Source of the DNA: Astropecten irregularis
Taxonomy: Eukaryota; Echinodermata; Asteroidea; Paxillosida; Astropectinidae
Length of the DNA: 64,000 bases
Reading direction: 5' to 3'
Assembly: GCA_963971285.1 (NCBI GenBank)
Contig: OZ020259.1
Location: 9,362,001 to 9,426,000, forward strand
The notes beneath the pieces are model-generated. The model saw only the letters and a list, made by a program, of their open reading frames with translations. It searched no databases and was not told where the DNA came from. Below are positions 56,706 to 64,000 of this stretch, piece after piece (the first letter of the stretch is position 1; each line of letters begins with the position of its first letter). A program made the position numbers and the translations under genes.

Positions 56706-57385
56706 GTCTACTGCATTCAACCTACCCCAGACGGTTACTACGATATGCAAATTCCCCTGTGCCTATTTGCTACTTTACTGAAAACACTTGATCAACCGTG
56801 GTGCATTGTGACCTCCCACAATGCATACCGACATAGCCACCATGATTGCCCTTCTTTTCTCAGGGCTGCTACGAAATGGACGTGTCCCTTGTGGGCTCTT
56901 TCGATTTGCGAGTTGCTTTGGTATTTTTCTCTGTTTTCCTGTGCATCCTACAGGTACTCAGGTACTCCGCCTGAACGGACTGATCAGCTCCGGCGTAACA
57001 TGCTCCTTTACAGGCTCAGTGTTATGACCCGTTGAACGGAGGCTGGCTGCGAATACTGGGCCTATCGTGCCAAAGAACTATCCCCAGACGTCAGTGGGTA
57101 AGAGTAAGAGCGGTCTTTAATGGCGAAATATAAATACTATATGTGCATCGTCATCACCCCTACCACCACTCCGCTCGAGCGAACTCGATTGCGGATGTCA
57201 GAAAGACATGTAAAGGTTCGGGCAACCAATGAGCGCCATGACTACCCTGCCCATTGTCTTGCTCTACCCGAGTGGGAAACCATGGAGAACCCCATACATG
57301 TACATGGCTGAACTGCCCAACAGCTACTCAAGTACACACCAAGCCACCAACTTCAGCCCGACTTCGGCCCCTAAGAAGGCCTACT
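56706..57385 (+). mobile_element. DIRS-like family A fragment A5
   Basis: Begins with GTCTACTGCATTCAACC and the left inverted repeat, then the acceptor-like tract (56925-56953) and a collapsed, rearranged version of the left interior (cattgcggatgtcaga, ggcaaccaatgagcgcc, ctacccgagtgggaaacc). Intermediate divergence. Lacks everything to the right. Confidence 0.7.
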
Positions 57386-57424
57386 GTACTGAAGAAGGCC
57401 ATTGCCATGATGGGGTAGGAGTAG

Positions 57425-57560
57425 TTTTGTTCAAGATGTTGTTGTGGTTGGACAACAGATCGCGCATGTCAACACAGCAAACGACCCTAAATAGCGTCGA
57501 CGCCACACACACAAGCCCGTAATAACGTCTTGTCACTTTACTTCAAACTGCCCTGCCACC
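57425..57560. repeat. Inverted copy of the 33573-33784 repeat
   Basis: Matches the core of the other copy in opposite orientation (caacacagcaaacgacccta, gcccgtaataacgtcttgtc). Next to it, at 57678-57693, is TAGCCTTGGTCAAGGC, the terminal motif of the MULE-like composite at 10691-17868, without a partner. Confidence 0.5.
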
Positions 57561-57688
57561 AGCATCACCCTGGAAGACAAGGATTGGCTTCACACGTACA
57601 TCCCTTGCTATCTTGTGGCTCCATACCATCGGCGGGAGTGACACACACTGTGGCCAGTGCTCACCATCAGGACTAATGCTAGCCTTGG

Positions 57689-58219
57689 TCAAGGCATTGA
57701 TCGTATTCGTACCAGCGGCGGGAGACTGCATCCGCTGCGGCATGGCTTCTCTTTGAGGTTGCGGAGACGAGGGTTCGGTATGTCAAGGGATCTGTCACTG
57801 AATGGTATGAGGAGGGGTTTGTGATCAACGGCCAAGATGGGGTCAGAGCAGCCAAGGACGAAGTGGCGTGCCTTGTCGAGCGCATCAACGACCGCGAGTG
57901 TTTCTCCTTCCCCTGTGGGGCATACCGTGACTCTTGCCCCTGACGTGAAGCGACTCCCGACAAGCGTGATCTTCCAGCCAGTCTTGCAGCAGAAGGGCTT
58001 GGTGGAAGGGCAGGTGCAGTGCTTCTGGAGTAGCCAGAATCCGATGCCATCCTTGCTCCAATCGGTGGCGAGGCAGGTTGGCTTGGTCTTGTCAAAGATC
58101 TCCACCCCTTTGTGGATCTCGCTGATGATCAGGGATTTCGAGTCCTCAAAGATTCGGTTCAGTTGATCTGTCCAGGCGAAGCGTGTACCAGGCTTAAGGA
58201 GTTCACGAAAGGGCAGCAT
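57689..58219 (-). pseudogene. Gypsy RT thumb and RNase H
   Basis: Minus-strand continuation of the gypsy pol. LLKPGTRFAWTDQLNRIFED is the RT-RNase H connection. ATDWSKDGIGFWLLQK holds the first RNase H aspartate region. EGETLAVVDALDKARHFVLG holds the catalytic glutamate, and AVDHKPLL the later aspartate. A frame-shifted HAAADAVSRR follows near 57720, the usual end of gypsy RNase H. Integrase is absent, because the element is cut off near 57690. Confidence 0.85.
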
Positions 58220-58950
58220 CCGTTCGGCGGAGGCGAAGGCATAGGAGACTTGGTTTACCAGGCCGAACCAGCTGCGGATGTCAGTGATGTTGCGAGGGGT
58301 GGGGAAGTTCTGGGTGGCCTCTTAATATCGAGGACAGTGCTCGGAGTGACCTCAAAGTCGGCAAACTCGACAGTAGTCTTGGCAAACGAGAAGTTTGAGG
58401 GGTTCAGTGTGATGCCGTTGCGGCCATCAAGCCACTCAACTGCCTTGAAGAATGCCTCCCCGATTGTATCTGACCACAGCAGGGTGTCGTCCACACACTT
58501 GGTCTTCCGTGGGATGTCAGCGACGATTTCATCGAATCGGCGGCTGTAGCCATCACCTGAGGTGATGTACCTTTTTGGGGCAACACGGTACCGGTAGCGG
58601 CCCCACGGGGTGATGAACGTTGTGAGATGGTGGTCCTTGTCGTCAAGGGCAATGCTGTGGTAACCGTTTCACGCATCAAAGATGGTCTTGCGTGTGTTGG
58701 GTGGGACTGCACGTGCCTGGTGGAAGGGCGACTGGGTGTGGTGAGTCTCACGGAGGGCGTGACGATTGAGTGGTTGCAGATCAACAGTCCGCCTTGGCTT
58801 GCCAGATTTCTTGGCGCAGATCACCATCTTGTGACCGGTGTGCCGACAGGGACTGGTTCAATGACACCAAGGCGTACATCTCTGTCAAGGCCTGCCTTGA
58901 CATCATCCTGCCAGTGCAGTGGGACGGGGATTGGTGTGTGGTGAGCCACT
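58220..58950 (-). pseudogene. Gypsy reverse transcriptase core, broken
   Basis: Read in several minus-strand frames: GVIEPVPVGTPVTRW and VICAKKSGKPRRTVDLQPLN (about 58870-58760), GYHSIALDDKDHHLTTFITP (about 58670-58610), then KCVDDTLLWSD (about 58500-58470), where VDD is the catalytic metal-binding pair, and NGITLNPSNFSFAKTTVEFA. Multiple frameshifts and stop codons. The Y of the usual YVDD is replaced by C. Confidence 0.85.
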
Positions 58951-59016
58951 GGTCAAACATTGGGATCGATCATGAGTTGCAGTGGGGGGCCAGACATCAT
59001 GGGGAGTGGCTGATGC

Positions 59017-59901
59017 TCACATACATTGAAGGTACTGTGGACTTATAGCGCTGTAATGTGCTTCTCCAATTGTAGGGAATGTGGTCGGTATCATGCCAAG
59101 TGCGACGCAAGCCTGCTTTGACAGGAACAGCCTGTCAATGGAGTCAGTGAAGTACACTGTCTGGCGCGTTTCAAGTGTCTCTCTAGATGGGGAGGTCCCA
59201 GAGATGCGGACAAGGGCACCTTTGATGTCGATGGCATGGTTGTTGGCAGCAGTCATTTTAGTGACAGGAATGAAGTGGCGCCTTTCCAGGCCCAGCTTGG
59301 GTAGGAGCTTCGTGCCAGCTAAGCATGATTGGCATCCAGTGTCAGTCAGCATGGCAGGACAAGAGACAGGAGGGGTGGGGCTCAGGAATGAAGGGTGGAA
59401 CCCAAGAGCTTGTCCATCGGATGGAATGGCCCGGATGGAGACATGGATGAATGGTTGAGGGTCAGAAGCTCTTTTCTCCCATGCATTGCAGAACCCATTA
59501 TAGATATGGTGCTGTAGTGTGATCGCACGGGTGTTCGTTGCTGAGGCGTCGTCAACGGAGCATAGGGTATCGAAGATGGCCGTGGCGTTGTCTTGCAGTG
59601 GAAGTGCGGCAGGCTGCGTGGGTTGCTGCTTCCGAAGATACTGGCGACAAACTTCCTCATGGTGGTGGAGTATGCCACTTTTTTTGGTGCATGCTTGGTT
59701 GTAGGCAGTGTATCTCTTCATGCGCTCCTGTCTGCTCCGACCCATGGCCTGGCTTGCCACAATGTCTGCAAGGCAGTGTGGCTCTGGTGTCATTCGGTAT
59801 GTCCCGTAGGCGTCCTTTCTCTTGGCGTTTATAGGAGGTGGCGGCGGCTGCAGTTGCGGTGTTGTTTTCCCCGAGGAGGCGACCAGCTGACCGTTTGCCA
59901 A
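59017..59901 (-). pseudogene. Gypsy gag C-terminus and protease frame
   Basis: A 294-codon minus-strand frame. Its first half is a Pro- and Gln-rich linker with a degraded zinc-knuckle region. The second half contains MLTDTGCQSCLAGTKLLPKL, where DTG is the aspartic protease active site (usually DTGA/S), followed by hydrophobic strands and a late LFLSKQACVALGMIP, as in retropepsins of this gypsy group. It overlaps the gag frame by a shift. It runs to the stop at 59017, where the RT domain should begin after a further shift. Confidence 0.8.
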
Positions 59902-60442
59902 TCTCCTTTGCTTCGGCGTATCGGAGTGTCTCTTCCAGGGACATGTCTTGTTTAGATTCGCCGAGGATGTTCAAACTGATCTCTTCATCCCCGAGACCCC
60001 GGATGAGGGCGTCTCTGATCATGATGTCGCTGTAGTCGACCCGGGCTGTGCATTGGCGTTCTACCTTGAAACTGCACACTCCACCTTGACCTCGGAGACT
60101 GGCTGAGAATGCTCGAACAGGTTCATCGCGGTCCTGGCGCAGCTGCACCCGCGCAACCATAACATTCTCTTTGCGTACGGCGAGCGTCTTTATGTCGCTG
60201 AGGACGGTCTGCTCATCACTGGAGGCTAGTGCGCCGAAGGTCCATGTAAGATCCTTCCCAAGGGCTTCAACACAGCACTCAAGGAGTTGAAAAATCACGT
60301 CTGGGCCCTTGAGGTGTGTGACCGCCTTGTAATCCGACCATCTCTGTTCGAAGTATAACCACTCCTCACTCGTGCCAGCTGCAGTTATCAAGGGTCGCCT
60401 CACTTTCTCCGCCTTGGCTGCCCCTGCTGGTGCAGGTATCAA
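59657..60442 (-). pseudogene. Gypsy gag
   Basis: A 261-codon minus-strand frame starting at ATG 60442. The capsid-like part has EEWLYFEQRWSDYKAVTHL and FQLLECCVEALGKDL, then LRQDRDEPVRAFSASLRGQ and IRDALIRGLGDEEISLNIL, which is the gag pattern of the gypsy group with 'WSK-GIG' RNase H. A zinc knuckle starts CRHCGKPGHG near 59750 and loses frame after it. LTRs were not found on either side. Together with the frames to 57689 it forms one minus-strand element of about 2.75 kb. Confidence 0.8.
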
Positions 60443-60719
60443 CCCTTGGGGGGTCGGGTGGGCAGTCCGTTCATGTAGGTCAATCAGGCAGGAGCAGGAC
60501 CTCGGAGGGTGTGTTTGTGGGTCACGCTGTGGTACAGTCAGGTGCAGGGCAGGATATGGCGTTCATCGTTGGGCCGGTGACGCTGTCGTCATAAATAAGT
60601 ACTTCTACTCTTTGTTAATCAAACAATGATGACAGCGTCTTGCTAAAGAAGAATGAAAGGATATCATGATCCTCTAAAAGCCATGTTTGAGCTATCCGCA
60701 ATACAGTTTCTCATGTTTT

Positions 60720-61060
60720 CTGCATTGGTCATGCTGTGTAAATCTTAAATGATCCTTGGATATAGCGGTATTTATTAGAGTGGTTTTATAGCTTCTGGTT
60801 GATAAAATGAACAGAGATAATTGACAGTTTGGGACATCACCAATGTAGAGCTGGATGCATATGTGGTAGAGCACCAATACAGTATTCTGGGGGTTGCTGG
60901 TCTGAATCCCACTCCAGTTTGTTTTCTTTCACCTTTCAATAATTAATTGAGTTTTGAGCATGAGAAAAGGTCACTGAAAAGTGGACAAAGAAAAATTGAC
61001 TTAAAATTCACCTGTTTCCCTTGTGCTTATTGTTTGATCATTAACAAATAAAAAACGTAC
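60720..61060 (+). mobile_element. Old tRNA-headed SINE-like copy
   Basis: Leader (gatccttgga-ata-cggtatt), aacagagataattgaca, head with degraded A box (atgcatatgtggtagagca) and B box (GGTCTGAATCC), cactccagt and tail. Strongly diverged from the 24784-25170 copy. Confidence 0.65.
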
Positions 61061-61149
61061 GTTTTAAATTGAAGGTTTGAAGTGATAATTACGAAAAGAA
61101 AGTCATTCTCAAAATTATATCTACCTAGAGAAGTCTCATCTGTTTTCCC

Positions 61150-61790
61150 TGTTTTCTATGGAGCAACCCGAGTGTGGGATTATCATTCCCACCCCAACAC
61201 CGACAGATGTTCTCACGACAGACGCTTCCAACTGCAGTCACACCAGGGTATCGGGGAACTGGTCCCCGAAGGAACTCGGTTTCCACATAAATGTCCTCGA
61301 GTTGCTGGCGGTTCCGAAAGGCGGCTTAACTGCATCTCCTTGAGTGGGTCGAGTGACAAACGGTGATGGTGCAGTCCGACAACTCGTCAGTGGTCTCTTA
61401 CATAAGCCGCCAAGGGGGGACACACTCCCCCAGCTGTTTCCAGACCTGGGACCCCCTTATTTGGTGCATGGACCCAATACATCAGACTCATGGCCTGTCA
61501 CATACCAGGAGAGCTAAAAGTCATAGCGAATGGCAACTCCACCCAGTGGTCGTACGGACGCTGTTCAACATGCTCGATCGCCCCACATCGACCTGTTTGC
61601 ACCTTCAACCAACAACCAATTTACCGGTATACTGTGCTCGGAGTGCCGATCCCAAAGCATGGGTAATCGATGCCCTGGCAACCCTTGCCAGGCATGTACG
61701 CTTACGCGTTCTCTCCCTGTTTCCTCGGATTCTCCGCAAGATTCAGGAGGAACAGTGCAAGGTGATGCTGAATAGCATCGCTAAATGGAA
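61150..61790 (+). pseudogene. DIRS family C RNase H remnant
   Basis: Plus-strand DIRS RNase H in three frames: LTTDASNCSHTRVSGNWSPKEL with FHINVLELLAV, then VQSDNSSVVSYISRQGGTHS with WDPLIWC, and SEWQLHPVVVRTLF, followed by PQIDLFAPSTNNQ-like and ADPKAWVIDALA segments. These are the ordered landmarks of DIRS RNase H and the following connection. Frame changes near 61340 and 61560 inactivate it. RT upstream is missing. Confidence 0.85.
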
Positions 61791-61924
61791 AATTGCTACG
61801 CAAAATAGCGATGGATTTGGGCTTTAGCGATGATCGCAAACTTAGTGAAATCGGCCTCAGACCTTCTGAGACAGCCCCGGTCCGATGTCTGCCATCCGAG
61901 TCCGTAGACAATGCACCTGACTTG

Positions 61925-62180
61925 CTGGCTATTGTGTAAAACGGCATGCGAGCAGCAGGCCTTTCTAGCCAGGCTGCCGCCCTTGCAGCACACGGTCACA
62001 GATCATCCACCAGAAAGACATATGACAGCCGACTCAGAGGGCGGTCATCCCCTCTCTGCATTTGTGATGATGGTAGGGGACTTTTTCCTCCATCTGTTTA
62101 CATCGGGTCTTGCACTGGAGACGATCAAGGAACTACAGGGCGGCTATAGCGGCGGTCCACGGCGGGTTTTTATTTAGGCC
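61925..62180 (+). pseudogene. DIRS family C tyrosine recombinase N-terminus
   Basis: The plus strand encodes AAGLSSQAAALAAHGHRSST (followed by RKTYDSRL) and, after a shift, VGDFFLHLFTSGLALETIK, then NYRAAIAAVHGGF. This is the N-terminal core-binding domain of DIRS recombinases (residues that clamp DNA). The catalytic C-terminal domain is deleted; the sequence jumps to the hairpin at 62201. Confidence 0.8.
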
Positions 62181-62200
62181 TGTTGTATTCGCCCACTCCT

Positions 62201-62527
62201 GCCACCGACTTTTCGGTGCCAGTCTATGCAATGGTAGGTCCAACAGGCAAGTAGGACACGAAGTGGACACCCCACTAAACTTGGTGTTTGGTTGTCCACG
62301 AGTAGACTACTTACCTGTTGGACCGCCCTCCCGCCTACCCCTCAGTGGGCTGAGCCTTGGGGTACTTTACTCGCTCTCAGAAAAGAGGACGTTTTAGGCG
62401 GGAAAACTGACTCATTGGCTCTATGGCAAATCTTTATTTAGCGGTAATTTGACGTAGCTAGGGAAATGTGCAATGGTAGCAGGTCCAACAGGACACTCGT
62501 GGACAACCAAACACCGAGTTTGGTGGG
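62201..62527 (+). mobile_element. DIRS family C right end
   Basis: Hairpin CACCGA-cttt-TCGGTG (62201-62216), gccagtctatgcaatgg, internal complementary region (about 62225-62325: gtaggtccaacaggcaag...gaagtggac fused to accccactaaacttggtgttt...gtccacgag), spacer and right repeat with tip acactcgtggacaaccaaacaccgagtttggtggg. Same plan as families A and B with unrelated sequence. Confidence 0.8.
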
Positions 62528-63085
62528 ATCTGCAATGTCATTTTTTATAATTCTTCAACTTGCAAGTTGCAAGGTCTTCTTACTCATCGTATTACTTGAA
62601 ATTAATATCAGTCCATCTTGATCGACTTCATTACTAATTGGAATTTTGAAATTTTTGGAGGTATGCTACCCCTACAAAGACTCTTATTCCAAGTTGTGAT
62701 TCTGGTGAAGTTATCCGAGCACCCTTTGTACCTCCCACATCCACAAGCATGTCGTACAAGTGATCTCTTTCCATTGAAAAAGGCCGTCTTCTGCGGGAAC
62801 CGGGGGGAGGGCGCCTTATCCTGAAGTTGAATTCCTGACCAAAAACCAATCACTCTTGCATCTCATACTTGCCAGAAACAGCCTTTGTGGGTCACGGCCT
62901 GACACAGTAGCTCACCGGTGAATCACCAATGCTGGACAATCCTACTCGGGCCGATTTGTTTGCAATCACCAAAGTTGCTAAGTTCAACTTTAAATTCTGA
63001 CCTACTTCAGTCCAGGATCCCTGCTCAAGGCAGATGAGGCTCACCAACACCGGCCACAGATGTTGCGTACATGACATGACCAAAT
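62528..63085. other. Intron DNA, nothing recognised
   Basis: No supported feature. Confidence 0.5.
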
Positions 63086-63215
63086 TTGGTAGAGCGCCTG
63101 TACGGTATTCAGGAGGTCGCCGGTTCGAATCCCGCTGCAGTCAATTTTTCTTTGTTCACTTTTCAATGACTTCAAATTCAGTCAGTTTCTCTTGTGGTTA
63201 TTTGATGATCAAATA
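63086..63215 (+). mobile_element. tRNA-headed SINE-like copy, 5'-truncated
   Basis: Starts within the A box (ggtagagcgcc), has a perfect B box (GGTTCGAATCC, 63122-63132), agtcaatttttctttgttc and the tail to ggttatttgatgatc. Very similar to the copy at 25 kb; located 135 bp before the last exon's acceptor. Confidence 0.75.
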
Positions 63216-63349
63216 TATTTCAACAGTTCCTCATTGCGAGAATCTTAATTTTTAAATTTGCCACACAAATAGATTTTGCTATTTCTCGATTGTTCTCAAT
63301 TGTAATTGCACCTCTGTTTATAATCTTTTTATTCTTATTTTTTTTAAAG

Positions 63350-63467
63350 ACATGAGCATTTGAGGGGATTCTACAAAGGTATGTGGGCGAATCTACTGCG
63401 AGTTGTTCCAGCCTGCTGCATCACATTTGTGGTCTACGAAAATGTCAGTGTTTGGCTTGCTGCTTGA
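63350..63467 (+). CDS. SLC25A32: SLC25A32-like carrier, last coding exon
   Basis: Acceptor tttttttaaag|a. One base completes the arginine codon, then 38 residues ([20 protein letters not shown], then [18 protein letters not shown]) and TGA at 63465-63467. [25 protein letters not shown] is the conserved last helix region of SLC25A32. The C-terminus is short, ending a few residues after the YEN motif, where vertebrate proteins run about 8-10 residues longer. Confidence 0.95.
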
Positions 63468-63950
63468 AAGTCAACATCCCAGGTAGCTTTTAGTACGGTA
63501 TGTTGTAAGATTCAGTATTTGTGTTTTCAAGGAGAGAAATCAGTATTTTGAAATACATTCCCTGCCCGATGGTTAATTTTGGCAGGAAAAAAATTCCATT
63601 TCATTTATGAAAGGTTTGCATGGTGGAGCACTGGAGATACAAGTAATAACAAGTAATATAACTCCTTTTCAAGTTGGGTTCTGAAAATAATGTGTAGGCT
63701 TGGAGTTTTAAATAGTATACTCATCATCAGGAGAATGTATGAAATTAGCTGAATTGCTTCCAATTATCAAACACGGAAGACTGCGAGATTTTTCACATCC
63801 AAATTTCCACTCGCGATAAGAACTTAAGGACTAGTTCTTGTAACAGGCTGCCTATCGAAGCATTTGAAGTAATTACGATTGGTCACAGCAAGAAGCAGCA
63901 TGAATTGGGGGAAAAAATGTTTTTCTCAATATGACACAATAATAATGGGA
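63468..63950 (+). other. Probable 3' UTR and downstream DNA
   Basis: Follows the stop codon. No canonical AATAAA or ATTAAA was found before 63935, so the transcript end is not located. Confidence 0.4.
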
Positions 63951-63954
63951 ATTT

Positions 63955-64000
63955 ATTAATCGCACATATCCACTCAATGAAAGGCGCTCAAGGCGCTAAT
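63955..64000. repeat. LINE 3' tail fragment
   Basis: 'tcgcacatatccactcaatgaaaggcgctcaaggcgct' resembles the tail at 19705-19740 (tatatagcgcatatcaccgttaagtcc). It is cut by the window edge. Confidence 0.45.

Overview
The window is eukaryotic nuclear DNA, almost certainly from a marine invertebrate. A deuterostome such as an echinoderm, hemichordate or lancelet is my guess from the repeat types; the species is not determinable from the sequence alone. There are no bacterial-style genes. The only host gene I can support is a plus-strand SLC25A32-type mitochondrial carrier (folate/FAD transporter). Its last five coding exons lie at 5483-5568, 25220-25380, 32368-32469, 55443-55588 and 63350-63467, with matching intron phases (1, 0, 0, 2) and GT-AG borders. 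They encode 203 residues, roughly the C-terminal two thirds; the first exons must lie upstream of the window. The introns are about 19.7, 7.0, 23.0 and 7.8 kb and consist largely of transposable elements, many nested.

Layout. 1-1362: a 42-bp minisatellite. 1410-3789: 5' LTR, primer-binding site and broken gag of a minus-strand Ty3/gypsy-like element. 4484-5215: remnant of a repeat seen again at 25.9-30.7 kb. Intron after exon 1: a Harbinger-type MITE, old DIRS-like pieces, a gag/protease remnant split by a 7.2-kb MULE-like composite that itself carries a 6.2-kb DIRS-like element (copy A1), a Helitron-like element (H1), a LINE 3' end, a DIRS gag/pol remnant ending in a 15-bp minisatellite, and a tRNA-headed SINE-like unit. 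Intron after exon 2: a TTAA-flanked DNA transposon carrying DIRS-like copy A2. Intron after exon 3: SINE and LINE pieces, a large Helitron-like element (35.1-47.0 kb) invaded by DIRS-like copy A3 and by three smaller Helitron-like elements, then DIRS-like A4, the right end of another DIRS family, and a 0.65-kb-arm inverted duplication around a LINE fragment. Intron after exon 4: DIRS-like A5, a degenerate gag-protease-RT-RNase H gypsy element on the minus strand, and a third DIRS family with recognisable RNase H and tyrosine-recombinase pieces.

What ties it together. Three sequence-unrelated DIRS-like families (A, B, C) share one right-end architecture: a small CACCG/CGGTG hairpin, then an internal complementary region joining the complements of both element tips, then the right inverted repeat. 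Families B and C keep pieces of real DIRS proteins, which lets the protein-less family A be assigned to the same class. The Helitron-like elements end in hairpin plus CTAG on the minus strand, carry a second hairpin at the other end, and repeatedly insert into A-rich tracts of one another. They also carry doubled TGACGTCA palindromes. Most open reading frames in the window are chance frames in repeats.
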